From Symsagittifera roscoffensis (lineage: Eukaryota; Xenacoelomorpha; Acoela; Convolutidae): 60,000 bases of DNA. How positions within the stretch are numbered: position 1 is the first letter of the stretch; each line of letters starts with the position of its first letter. Of the stretch, positions 1-11,568 are shown piece by piece. A program made the position numbers and the translations under genes. Below the pieces are notes generated by a model that was given only the letters and a program-made list of their open reading frames with translations, ran no database searches and was not told where the DNA came from. The stretch lies in NCBI RefSeq assembly GCF_963678635.1, contig NC_087068.1, positions 50,303,724-50,363,723 of the forward strand. The letters are read 5' to 3'.

Positions 1-1653
1 AGATAAATACACTTGCTCACTAGTGAACCCCATTTGGAATATCCTTTTCGGGATATTGCTTTCTTTTCAAAAGAAAGATAAATATGGAAGGGTCCAACAT
101 TTTCTTGTTGGTAGTCCAACCATATTTATTTGGCTTTTTTATCAAACACTCTCTGTCCTCTCTCTCTCATCATACTTTGTGCCCGGTGGGGTTAGCCAGG
201 TCTTACGCAAAGTAACAGAGAGTGTTTTAAGCCATAAATCTGCATTATATTACATTCATATACATGTTTTGGGTGAAAAACGGACAATTTTTTGGTAAAA
301 ATGTGAAAAAAAAAAAAAATATGTTTTTTTTTCGAAAAATGAACATGACCCTTAACCCTGCTCAGAAATTCATGGCAAATTGATTGAGGGTAGTTTCAAT
401 GGATTTGGAGAGAAAAAAAATTTTTTCCCAATTTTTTTTTTTCAATATTTTCACAAAAATCAGATTTTCTCAAAAAATCACAACTTTTCAGGCGTCTACT
501 CTCATTGATTGGGCTATAATTGTTTTTTTTTTTTGAATTTCTACGCTTGTCCTAATTACGTATCAGATAGCTCCTAAAAATTTCAAACCACATTCACTTG
601 AATTTAAAACGAACGAATAATTCAAGCTAAAAATGAAGGAAAAAAGAAGTTAAAAAATTATGTTTTTTAAATTTCGAACTTGACCAGTAGAACTGTGCTC
701 GAGGTCCCACAAAACTTACTGGTTTTTTTGTTGATAGATTTAAAAGACACTTTTTTAAACATTACTTTTCCTTTTTTCACAACATAAAAAGTTTGAGGTT
801 TTCCTTTATTTTGAAAAAAAAAATTTCACTTGAAATTACAGAACGGGAGGCGTTCCCGAGGAGCGTAGCGACGAGCAACGCCGGGTTAGCTATTGCCCCT
901 TAAACCAAACGGCCATGCCTTAATATTTCGAAGGACATGATATGAAATGTTTCACGGGACACCGAATGACATGAAGGAAACTTTGATTCCGATATCTTTT
1001 ACACATTCAAATGACAATCTATGCTTATCATGCATCGGTAACTATCAAGGTGTCAAATTATTTTTTAAGTTTACTATTTTTTCAACTTAATTAGTTAGTT
1101 GAGGGCTTTACTTTCTGAATACTTTTATCTCATAAATCTACTTTTTATTATACCTATTTACGCAAACCAAGAAGTGGGCTTGAAATCATTAGGAAATTAC
1201 TGTTTCACGGTTAAAATTAGTCAGAAAAAGTTTTAGGCTCTATCTGAATCATTCTAAGCATTAAATTTTGTAATTTAGTGCTGAAATGTTAATTGAAAGT
1301 CTAAACCAGTCGCCTAAAAAAAGCCAAAATTTTATCGCTAACCCTTAAAATTAACAGCAAAAGTTTGAGGCTGTAAATGAATCAGTTTTTAGTATACAAA
1401 ACCCCTCCACTTGAGCAGAGTGATGAGACATATAGAGCTTAAAGCTAGAATAAACCCTGTTTTTGGAAAGGAAAAGACTTATTGCCAAGACGGCGAAGTA
1501 TAACTCTCGTTAATGGCTTCTACTTGCCCTTACCCGCAAAGTTTTTTGGTGCTAGTCACTTCTCGCTTTTGCTTTTCCATAACCAGTTCTACTTGAAATT
1601 CTCCTAAATTTTCTTGAAATTTTCCTGAATTACTTCAGTAACTTCAACAAACA
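1..1653. other. AT-rich non-coding stretch
   Basis: I see no convincing gene here. A 91-codon open frame at 23-298 has no domain and ordinary AT-rich composition. A GC-rich patch at about 840-890 has a GGCGTT/AACGCC inverted pair around a GAGCGTAGCGACGAG core and reads like a repeat fragment. Homopolymer A and T runs are common. The 3' end of the stretch is the upstream region of the polymerase gene; I see no clear TATA element. Confidence 0.5.
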
Positions 1654-4600
1654 ATGCCGAACTCTACTTCTATCGCGACACCTGTTCCTTGCCAGCAGTG
1701 CGGAAAAATACTGAGCTCTAAAAGGAACTTGAGAAGACATGAGCAAAAAGTTCACAAGATCCTTCCTCCCCCTCCTCCTCAAACTGTTTGCGATGAGTGT
1801 CTAGAGTCATTCGAGAGTTTGTCGGAAGCCCGAGAGCACGTCGAGCTGGTACATGACATGACTTCGAATAGTCATTGTATCTATTGCCATACAATATTTC
1901 TCACCGCGGAAAGCTATGGACAACACTTGCTGAAGAAGCACGCATTGCCTGTTTGGGACGGCATTGAGACGACGTCTTCCGCTGCCCCAACGGAAAGCGC
2001 GTTCAGAGGCAAATTGCGTCGATACGATCTCAAAGTTGGTGAAAAAGAAATGGATTTGCTTCAAGTCATGATGCAAAACAAGGAGGAAATAGATGCTCTT
2101 ATACTGGAAAGGGTCAAAGAGGGTCCGAACAAGGTGCAATTCCATGTGGAAGTGGGAATGATCAAAATTCCCACTGTGCAAGACGGGGACAGTGGAAACT
2201 TCGAAAGGACCATGCTGTTTCTGAACACTAAGACATTGACAGTGTACTTCGAGGGAATAGCTGGGGTTCAATTCTTGGAACTGATTGAACATATGGTCAA
2301 CCAAGTCAATTCGTTCTCTTCTCATGGTAGCGGATGGATTATTGACAGAATTGAAAAATTGCAAATCAGTTTCGCGGCCTTCTCACCAATAAGAGCAGGA
2401 TCCTACCTCGAGCTACCTGATGCACTCAGCGCAGCATCTACTCTGCTCACAAATATCAACACTAAAGATGATGACCGTTGCTTTCTCTACTCCTTTGTTG
2501 CCGCATATCACAATGTGAATGAGCCGGCCCTCTACCCCACATCTAGACGGTGGCTGGAGAAAAACAAAGTCTCAACCTACAATCTCGACAAAGAAGGAAT
2601 TGTGAAAATCAATGGGGAATACGAAATGCCAATGGGTCTGATGGATATGGACAGATTTGAAAAGTTGAACAATTGTCAAATCAACGTCTTCCGGTAAGCA
2701 AATTCTAATTTCCTTCTAAAAATTTTAAAATTCCTTCAATAATGTTCTTCACCTATTCAAACACCCTTTTTATTTCATTTCAAACCTAGGTATAAAAATT
2801 ATTTTTCTGTTCAGGTACAACGATGGCGAATTGTTGCCCATAAGAGTATCAAGCAGATTCACTACTAGCCTGATTGTGGACTTGTTGCTGCTGACAGATG
2901 GATCAAAATATCACTATGTGTTGATAAGTGATCTCCAGAAACTGGTCGAGTACGTGCGGCACAAAGTGCACCGATTTCAATCTGAGATTTGTCGCAAATG
3001 TTTCCACACATGCGCTTCATTCGAAACTTTGAGAAGACATCAAGAACTGTGCTACCAAGACGAAGATGTCGTCATAACAATGCCCAAGCCGGGAAAAGAT
3101 GACCACAAGTTCAAAAACTTAACAGCTCGTTGGTACGTACCCAGAGTAATCTACTTTGATTTGGAGTCACTGCTCTTACCAGTATACGGACCGCAACCTG
3201 ATCCGCGAAAATCTAGCACGCAAACAATTGAAATCCATCAACCGTGCGGCTACGCGTTAGCAGTAATCGAATTTGGGAAAAAAGACCTGTTAAAGTTTGA
3301 GCTTAAAAGAGGACCGAATGTGATGGAAGAGCTAATTAGCTCCCTTGAATCGTTAGCGAGACAAATTTACGTAGAAAAAAGGAAATATTACACTTTCACT
3401 GGTATAACAGACCAGGAACGGGAAGATGCTACAATTTGTTGGATATGCGAGAATGATTTTTCCGACAATGATCAAGTGGTACTTGATCATTGCCATTACA
3501 CCAACAAGTTTCTGGGTTGGGCACACAATGAGTGTAACGTTAATAGAAAAACAACAAATTACATTCCAGTGGTAGCTCATAATTTGTCAAATTATGATTT
3601 ACACTTTATAATCAAAGCGCTGGCAAAAAGCGATTCGGAAAACACTTTTTCCGTAATACCCGCATCTGAAGAAAAATATATATCCTTGACAATCTCAGTC
3701 TACATAAAAACGTACACGGACAAAAACGGAAAAATCAAAAAACTCTACGAAAATCTGAGATTCATCGATTCGTATAGGTTCATGCTGGCATCGTTGGCAA
3801 AACTTGTCGATAATTTGCCCAACGAAAAGTTTTTTCTGCTGGAGAACTATTTTGAAAAACTCGGCCACTCACGTGAAAAAGTCAGTCTGTTGAAACAGAA
3901 AGGGCATTACCCCTACTCATACTTCAACTCATTCGAAAAATTCCGAGAAACTCGCCTTCCCCCACGAGCAATGTGGAAAAATAGTCTAACAGGAGGGGAT
4001 GTGAGTGTTTCAAGAAGCGAGTACAATCATGCCCTTAAAGTTTTCACCGAACTGAAGTGTGGCTCACTTGGTGATTACCACGACTTGTACTTGACTACAG
4101 ATGTGCTATTGCTTGCTTCCGTTTTCGAAGCTTTTCGTGAAGTTTGCTATCAAACATACGGGCTGGATTGCGCCTGTTACTTCACGGCAAGTAACCTTTC
4201 CGGGGACGCCTTTCTAAAAGTTTGTAAGCCCGAACTGAAACTCTTAACGGACCGTGAACATCTAGACCTTGTGCAGCGAATGATACGAGGAGGCATGTCG
4301 TCGATTTACGCGCGCCGATTTTACAAAGCAAACAATAAATACCTCGACGATTTTTCGCCCTCAGAACCATCAAGCTACATCCTCAATATTGATGCAAACA
4401 ATTTGTACGGGGGGATAATGAAACACTGCCCTTTGCCCTTAAACGATTTTTCAATAGTTGAAAAAAGTCTGGCAGACATACTGCTCACCAGCGAAACATC
4501 AGAATGGGGTTATATAGTTGAAGTCAATTTAACCATACCCGAAGAGCTTCACGACTTCTTTGCTGATTACCCCCTTGCCCCCTCTCGTGAAGTAGTGGAC

Positions 4601-6234
4601 ATCGGTGCAATGAGCAACGAGCAAGTCGACATGTTGGGAAAATTGGGAATCACCACACTGCCAAAAGTGCCAAAGCTTCTACAGACCTTGCATCCTAAAG
4701 AAGGTTATGTTTTGCACTACCTTACCCTAAAATTGTACCATGAGCTAGGAATGAAAATAACTCACCTCGGAAAAGTTCTTCAGTTCCGCCAAAGTCACTG
4801 GATGGCACCCTTTGTCGACCTCAACACCCGCCTACGAAAAGCCGCGGTAAATAAATTCCAGGAGAACTTCTACAAGCTAATTGTTAATTCAGCTTTCGGT
4901 AAGACAATGGAGTCTAAGTTAGGAAGAAAGAAGCTGGAGATTGTAAGGAATGAGAGAGAACTTTTACAAAAAACAGCTCTGAGCACAATGAAAAGCTTTC
5001 AAATCATTGACGATCAATTAGCCACAATTAGCTTTTCAGTAACAAAAATATTGTGGGATAAACCTATGATAGTTGGTGCGACCATCCTAGACCTCGCCAA
5101 GCGTTTCATGTTTCAGTTTCACTATCAAAAAATGAAACCAAATCTAAACTTGGAACTCCTTTACTCCGACACGGATAGTTTTATTTACGCCATAAAAACT
5201 GATGACGTTTACCGAGACTTGGAGAAAATAAAAGCTGATTTCGACTTTTCAAATTACGATAAGGACCATTTCTTGTTCGAGGATACCAACAAGAAAGTTG
5301 TGCTGAAGTTCAAAGACGAGACTGGTGGGAAGCCGATCAGAGAATTCATCGCCCTAAAACCGAAACTATATTCGGTCGTCCTTAATGGTAAATAAAATTT
5401 AAGCCACCCTTCCACCCCCCATTCCTACCTTTTACAGAACAAAAATACCACCACCAACCTACCTACACCCCTTAATTTGTTGCATTAAACTATGGGCATT
5501 TAGCTGATTTAGGCAACATTATACAATGTTGCCTAAACGTTGATTTATCTGACAACATATTCCCTCTTGTTTCCTCTTTTTTAATCATAATTTAGAGTCT
5601 TCTGCTCTTTTTTGGTAAAATGAATCAAATTTTGTTCGGTATAAATTGAGTTGCTGAAGTGAAATGAAGCTATCCCCAACGTTGTAGAAAAGAATAATAA
5701 TTTTGCTATTGTTTAGAAGGCACTCAAAAATTGAGTGCCAAAGGAATTAAACGGAGTGCACAGAGAGAACTGGTCCACCAAACCTTCAGGGACACATTAT
5801 TCACTGGAAAAACAATGAGAGTATACAACTATAATATAGTTTCGAAAGGTCACACCAATATGACAGTGAAACAAAACAAACTTGCATTATCACCATTCGA
5901 CTCAAAACGTTTTCTACTTTTCGACGGAATTTCGACAGTGCCCTTTGGCCATAAAGCCGCTGAAGAAAATGCTTTTCTAGAAGACATTTACATGGACACC
6001 GAGTGGGCCAACTCATACAATGAAACTGATAACAGTTCTCCCGATTTTACACTCCCGGATTGGGGATTTTTACAGCGGCCCTACTCAGAAGCAGAGCTGC
6101 AAGAAGAAGAAGAAGCTTCTAGTAGCCGAGTCCGTGAACGTCCCCCTATAAAAAACCCATTTATTTTATCTGAAGCTTCAGAAGAACGACCATCTAAAAA
6201 ACACCGCAAAGAAAACCAAAACAATAAACATTAA
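1654..6234 (+). CDS. Protein-primed family B DNA polymerase with N-terminal zinc fingers (Polinton/Maverick type)
   Basis: Three exons are inferred: 1654-2693, 2815-5387 and 5717-6234. All junctions are GT-AG and phases agree (2, then 1), giving 1377 codons with the stop. Exon 1 has three C2H2 fingers (C-X2-C-X12-H-X4-H) in the first 100 residues; exon 2 starts with a further C-X2-C...H...C finger. Numbering by the exon 2 open frame, exonuclease motif I (DLES) is near residue 109, motif II (HNLSNYD) near 249, and polymerase motifs A (DANNLYG), B (KLIVNSAFGK) and C (YSDTDS) near 520, 682 and 778. An endonuclease VII-like zinc block (CWIC...DHCH...CN) lies between the exonuclease motifs, near 203-235. 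This is the Pfam DNA_pol_B_2 family, which copies linear DNA from a protein primer. The start is chosen for its position before the first finger and its context (aacaATG). Catalytic residues look intact. It could be an isolated Polinton remnant or a host-retained copy. Confidence 0.88.
2694..2814 (+). other. Polymerase gene intron 1
   Basis: 121-bp intron with donor GTAAGC and acceptor tttctgttcag. It splits a codon after its second base, and the downstream frame continues the conserved family block without a gap. Confidence 0.8.
5388..5716 (+). other. Polymerase gene intron 2
   Basis: 329-bp intron with donor GTAAAT and acceptor tattgtttag. Without splicing the frame ends two codons past the donor. 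Splicing restores the basic C-terminal segment typical of the family, encoded from 5717. Confidence 0.75.
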
Positions 6235-6325
6235 AGTCTGAAACATATATTTTCAGATGATTTTTACTCTTCGTCCTTTTTATACTTCGACTTGTATATG
6301 TTTTGGTTTTTACCAATTTACAACT

Positions 6326-6331
6326 AATAAA
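6326..6331 (+). terminator. Candidate poly(A) signal of the polymerase gene
   Basis: AATAAA lies 92 nt after the stop codon. A second AATAAA lies at 6451-6456. Confidence 0.45.
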
Positions 6332-6456
6332 ATACTCGTATTGAGCTCAATCACTGTTTTAACATAAATAGCTTCAGGCAAATAAACTAGTAGACACAAA
6401 CCAAGTGTTAATTCAAACAAATGTGTGAAATCCTTAGGCTTGTTTTGAATAATAAA

Positions 6457-7234
6457 CTTTAATAGCATGACAAATCTTTGACGAAAAGAAAGAAAGCCAG
6501 GAAATGATATCCACATGAAACTAGGACGAAAAAAGAAAAGTTCAGGAATTAGGACGATTAATTTTAATTATCGCGGGAAAAGGGACCGCTTTCAAAGGAA
6601 TTAGAAGGAATTATTGTATCGCGTCCCGGTTGTTGAGCTCAGCTTAACAAGATCCTAAGGAGGGGGTCTTTTACTTTAGGGGTGGGAACTTGCGATCATT
6701 TACAAAATCCTAGGATAGGGGTCCTCCAAAAAATTAAGGACCCCTTTCCTAGGATTTTGCTTTACGTGAGGACCCCCCCCTTAGGAAGGACCCCCCCCTT
6801 AGGATCCGGGACACGATACAATACTACTTGTCCCACCGACACAAACACTACCAAATTGAACAGCACACCACAACCTGTTAAATGCAAATTAGTCACAAGT
6901 GAGGGAGATAAGAAGAGCATTTTACGAATACAATTGAAATGCATCGAAATTAAAATTTATGCTTTTGGCAAGGGCATGCTTTTCTAGCAAGCTTTTCAAT
7001 TTGAAATTAACCAACTGATTTTCCAAGCTCACCTGAAGCCCGATAGAAAAGACAAAATTTTCAAGGCTGCAGGCAACGTTTTGAAAAAAGAGGCCAAAAA
7101 GAATGTTGTTTTTTGGAAAGTTTTGAACCCAAATTGCGTTCTTTTCGTGCGCTGCCCCCTCAATTTAAGCGTATAAGAACACGCAAGGCGACTTTAGAAA
7201 TAATATTGAAACTGGTGCAACACAAATGGGCGTT
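6457..7234. other. Non-coding stretch with a small inverted-repeat element
   Basis: There is no gene. The stretch contains the palindromic element at 6612-6824 and AT-rich sequence on both sides. Short open frames at 6682-6987 and 7113-7313 show no domain. Confidence 0.5.
6612..6824. mobile_element. Miniature inverted-repeat element
   Basis: The ends ATTGTATCGCGTCCCGG and CCGGGACACGATACAAT are inverted repeats of 17 bp with one mismatch. A nested hairpin uses arms at 6703-6724 and 6738-6759 around CCTAGGA cores. C-runs followed by TTAGGA recur at about 6773-6802. I could not identify a target duplication, so the superfamily is open. Confidence 0.5.
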
Positions 7235-8626
7235 CATTACGAGGCCAAATTGTGGCTGGATAGGGGCACAATTTTGTGTCTGTATGTTACTGGATTCCAG
7301 AGACAAGTCTTAAAATAAGTTCCAAAATGTAAGTGGATTCCACAAAATAAATATCAGTGGATTCCGCATACATATATCTGTAACGTAAATTTTGTCGGCA
7401 CATTTGTTTTGTTGCGGATTCCGCAACAAGCAAATATAGCTAGTTGTTCTGGATTCCACAACTATGAGTGGATTCCGGAAAATGTAAGCGGAATCCGCAA
7501 ATGTAAGTGGATTCCGCAAACTGTAAGTGGATTCCGAATTTTGTTCAATACTGAACTTGCATATAAACAATTAGAAGCTGAGCTGGAATTCTTATCTCTA
7601 GCAATGCGGAATATAAAAGCAATGACTTAACCATTGTCAGCGGAATCCACGAACAAGTCTTAAAAAATTGGTTACCTAAATCGGTGGATGTCATCTTTTA
7701 GTATTTTGGAAACACAACACCGAAAAACTTCAATACTTGAAGTCATTGAGTTAAGAGCGTATGGAACACACAGCATATCGACAAATTAGGTCAGTATTTG
7801 GGATTGCTTCAATCCCAAAAACTGGAATAATGTGGAATGAATATGGAATATATCCATTATCTGGAGTCATTAGGTTGAGAGTGATTGGAAATCCAACGCA
7901 TAGCAAATTGTCGAATTAGTTCAGTATTTGTGATTCCATCGATCCCAAATACTGGTCAGTATTTGGGATTGATGGAATCCCAAAAACTGGAATAATGTGG
8001 AACAAATATGGAATATGCCCATTATTTGGAGTCATTAGGTTGAGAGCGATTAGAAACCCAACGCGTAGCAAATCGTCGAATTAGTTCAGTAATTGGAATT
8101 TCATCGATCCCAAATACTGGTCAGTAATTGGGATTCCATTAATCCCAAAAACTGTCTAGTAAATTTCTATTCTAGTGAAATCAAATCATGTTTTTGGAAG
8201 ATAAATTTTTTAGGGCTACTACACATATAAATAGATATAAAGGGAATCCGCTAACAAAATGCGGATTCCACTTACAATTTGCGGATTCCACTTACAATTT
8301 GCGGATTCCACTTACAATTTGCGGATTCCACTTACAGTTGCGGATTCCGCAACAGCTCAATTTAACGATACAAATGTTTTATCATTTGTTTGTGGATTAA
8401 GTAAACTGTTCTGGATTCCGCAAATACAGCTGCGGAATCCGTAGATTTTCCTATTTTTCGAGCAACTTTGAGCGGTACAATGATTTAGGTATTTGTTTGT
8501 GGAATCCAAAACAGCATAGAAGATCAAAGAAAAGTAGCAATGTTGCGGATTCCGCGACAAATCAGATTTTGGCATGTTGCGGATTCCGTTTACAATGCAG
8601 AGAATGCACAGTTTGGCCTCGTAATG
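7235..8626. mobile_element. Non-autonomous DNA transposon with mirrored GGATTCC arrays
   Basis: The terminal inverted repeats are 20 bp with one mismatch: CATTACGAGGCCAAATTGTG at 7235-7254 and its complement at 8607-8626. Ten GGATTCC or GGAATCC motifs lie in 7289-7650 and eleven in 8243-8590. The left array mostly reads GTAAGTGGATTCCGC and the right array reads its complement, so the whole element is a mirrored structure. The middle holds an approximately 162-bp tandem repeat. No transposase is encoded. No target duplication is evident beyond a possible TT. Confidence 0.65.
7790..8160. repeat. Tandem repeat of about 162 bp, two full copies and parts
   Basis: The segment starting TCAGTATTTGGGATT at 7792 recurs at 7954 and, partly, near 8121, with about 10 percent divergence. 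A diverged partial copy lies upstream at about 7735-7790. Each copy holds ATCCCAAATACTGG, which pairs with CAGTATTTGGGAT at the copy start, so each unit can fold. Confidence 0.7.
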
Positions 8627-8639
8627 TTCTTAAAATGAT

Positions 8640-8839
8640 NNNNNNNNNNNNNNNNNNNNNNNNNNNNNNNNNNNNNNNNNNNNNNNNNNNNNNNNNNNNN
8701 NNNNNNNNNNNNNNNNNNNNNNNNNNNNNNNNNNNNNNNNNNNNNNNNNNNNNNNNNNNNNNNNNNNNNNNNNNNNNNNNNNNNNNNNNNNNNNNNNNNN
8801 NNNNNNNNNNNNNNNNNNNNNNNNNNNNNNNNNNNNNNN
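8640..8839. other. Assembly gap (200 N)
   Basis: Exactly 200 N bases, probably a fixed-size scaffold gap. It begins 14 bp after the right end of the transposon at 7235-8626. Apparent open frames across it are meaningless. Confidence 0.98.
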
Positions 8840-11140
8840 TTTTTTTCTGCAACAATTAGGGTGTAGCTGAACAAGCAAATGAATTTCCCACTACCGATTT
8901 TTTTGAGTTGAGCCCCTAGTCTTCAATTTGTCAATTTCGCAGGGGTCTTTTTGAGAGAACTCAAAACTTCGGAAAACATTCAAATTTTCAAAGATGGAGT
9001 GCAGCCGCTCATGCTGGAAATTTTCAATTACCTGTTCTTTCGGTTAAGCCCTTAATGTCAGATTTGACAGGGAAGTTTTCGGCGAAGTTTAAAAGCTTCC
9101 GAAAAATAGTACTTTTTACTTTTTTTTTTTAATATTTGAGTTTTTCAAACTACGGTGTGTGTGCTAGTTTTTATTTATAATTTGAAGCATGAATTATTCG
9201 TCCATGCAACAGCTATTCGTTCTTTTGTCAAATTTATTAATGCAACGGCTACCCACGTCCAAGTATAAGCCTTATAAATCACGAATTTATATGTAAATTT
9301 TATGATAGTTGAAATCAGTTATATTTATCACAAAATTTATTATTTGTTATTTAAAAGATTTATAATCGATAATAGTCGTGACATTTTCCAGTAAATTGTA
9401 CTCTATAGTCTTGGAATTTTTAGAAAAATTGTTTTATCATGAAAGTCAAAAGAAATTTTTTAAAGGAGAATTACATTGCAGTCAAAAGCGAAATGCAAAA
9501 CCTCGTCTCGTCACCTCTCGGTTCATAATTTTAACTTGAAACAAAAATATAAAAAGGCCAAAGATTTCCCCTTTATTTTTGAAATATTCCAACCATTTTT
9601 GTGAAAAACAACTCAAGTAATTTAGAAAAGTTTAAGCAATGTACTCATGTTATGATAGAAAAGAAAACAAAAAATGTGTATCCTGAAAAAAACGTAACCA
9701 AGAAAAACCGAACAAGGAATATTTTTTATTCGAATTGAAATAAAAAATACCAAAATGGTTTCATTTAAATTCTATGAACAGCATTATTAAGCAATTTAGA
9801 TGATGCAAGGTCAAAAATAAAAAAATAAATAAAATGAAATGTGACATACTTTTTATAACAACAAAAACTTTAAAAAATAGATTAAAATTATTTGATTATA
9901 ATTTATTACAAATATGTCGAAAAACAAAAAATATAGTAAATCATAATCAATTACAATTACAATAAATCGCAAAGAGAATGAGAATATCAATTATAAGTTG
10001 ATAATAATCAATTTTTGGCTTTTCTTAGTTAATCAAAAATTACGCCAAAAATCAAAAATACTTTAGAAGTACTGGTACTAAAATCATGATACAATCAATT
10101 ATTAACGCTTGAAACTGAAAACTTGGAGGGCTCCCGCCTACTGATAAAAAAGTATAGATAATACTATCTCGACATCATCAGTTTTCATTTGCCTGAATTA
10201 GACCTTTTCTCAAAGCTCAAAGCATTAAGCAAAATAGGTATCCCAGACTAACTCAAGAGCCCAGAAGCTCAATTTTTTCTAATTTGTGGAAAATTTGTAT
10301 AAAAAATTACATTTTGTTTCCTGATAATCAGAATCACATGCTACCTTCAATCTTCAGCTCGAGGAAATTGTATTTTAACCACAGGAAGCTGAGAAATTTG
10401 ATAGTATCAGTCGAGAAATTGTTATCAGAAGGCAGTATAATAGGGAATTTTCAGCCTTGAGAGGAGTTTGCGTTTTGCTTTTGTCGATTAAACCGACGAA
10501 CCACAATAAACAAGCGAGTCTGTATATCGAATTAGTTCACTTTTAATAATTGCGTTAACTTCTGTTTTTTAGCTTAATAAAGAAAGAGTGGGCTTAATAT
10601 ATATATATATATATTTTTTCACTTTGTTGCTTTTATAGATTGACTCTTATTGATTCTATTTTCTCCAGCTTGCTCAATCAAAATTGAGGCTAATATTTCC
10701 TCTGAAACCAAAAATAGCTAGTCAAAAATTTCGCTAGATACAAAATATATATAGAGAGAAAACGCGGATTCTACACGAGTTAATTGTAATGGTCGCCTGC
10801 CTATTTAGTGAACTTGCGCTTGCATATATTTTACAAATTTTTTCACCTGATTTAGGTTATATTTGTAGGTATTGGATGTTTGCGTTTTCGGCATGAATTC
10901 CCCAGAATTTGTATTATATTTTTTTAAAGTAAGATCTTCCAGAGTTTGTAACGAGAAATACTGTCTTTTCACTGACGTAGCAGCTGTAAATTGTGGGAGT
11001 GTTTCTCTCAAATAAAAAGACTTTTAGTGAAAAATCTCCTCGGAAATTCATTCCCGAAATAGCAAACAGCCCATTTCCTTTATGACAGAATTGATAAAAT
11101 TGAATTTTTAATTGATTTTTACCGTGTGATAAATTTAGCC
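8840..11140. other. AT-rich non-coding stretch left of the LTR element
   Basis: I see no gene. The sequence has an (AT)n microsatellite at about 10598-10615 and many A/T runs. A 68-codon frame on the minus strand at 10805-11011 has no recognisable domain. Confidence 0.5.
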
Positions 11141-11144
11141 CCGA
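11141..11144. other. Target site duplication, left copy (CCGA)
   Basis: CCGA directly precedes the TG of the left LTR. The same four bases follow the CA of the right LTR at 29616-29619. Confidence 0.85.
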
Positions 11145-11344
11145 TGAGTTAGGACTGGTGTATATAACTCATAGAGTAATTTCGGATAGGGTACACCGTC
11201 TGCTCGTCACGCTATCTTATTTTCGGCCGGATAGATTCGTGCAACTTCTTAGTCTAATACCGATCCTAATCTTACTCTTATACTATCTAGTCTCAGGTTG
11301 TTTAACTAGTCTCTGCTAGGCTCAATAGATCTAGGGTATACTGG

Positions 11345-11350
11345 TTTATT
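11345..11350 (-). terminator. Poly(A) signal in the 3' LTR
   Basis: AATAAA on the minus strand inside the 3' LTR. The equivalent in the 5' LTR is at 29406-29411. Its position suggests that R lies downstream of it in the element's direction. Confidence 0.55.
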
Positions 11351-11411
11351 GCGGCTGCTGAAGTGCTCGGGAGAGTCCAACTAATTTCTAAGTTAAATTC
11401 AAATCTCTCTG

Positions 11412-11439
11412 GTGCTGAAGTTACAAGTAACTTCAGCAC
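11412..11439. repeat. Perfect 13-bp palindrome in the LTR
   Basis: The arms GTGCTGAAGTTAC and GTAACTTCAGCAC are perfect complements separated by AA. The right LTR has the same structure at 29473-29500. It could be a binding site for a dimeric factor or an RNA hairpin. Confidence 0.85.
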
Positions 11440-11554
11440 TTACAAATAAGTGGGTTGTTAGTTAGATGGATCATGATTGGTTAATATTAAATACTTTACA
11501 TTGGTAAAACATTTAATTTATCCAATCATAAAATATAGTTTAGATCAGGTTCCA

Positions 11555-11568
11555 CCCATCCGGGTTTT
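11555..11568 (-). other. Candidate polypurine tract
   Basis: On the minus strand AAAACCCGGATGGG directly precedes the TGG of the 3' LTR. It is where the plus-strand primer of reverse transcription should be, but it is interrupted by CCC and T, so the call is tentative. Confidence 0.4.

Larger units (their letters stand above)
11145..11554 (-). repeat. 3' LTR (left copy)
   Basis: 410 bp, beginning TGAGTTAGGACT and ending GGTTCCA on the plus strand. It matches the right copy except at two adjacent bases (GG here, AT there) about 13 bp from the start. It holds a minus-strand AATAAA at 11345-11350 that would end the element's transcript, and a perfect palindrome at 11412-11439. Confidence 0.95.

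Noticed and set aside
23-298. 91-codon frame at the window start
   Set aside because: No domain, no splice context and no conserved composition.
1807-2364. 185-codon minus-strand frame opposite polymerase exon 1
   Set aside because: It is a shadow of the zinc-finger exon; no domain, and the plus-strand protein is well supported.
8497-8878. Frames running through the N stretch
   Set aside because: They exist only because undefined codons were not treated as stops.
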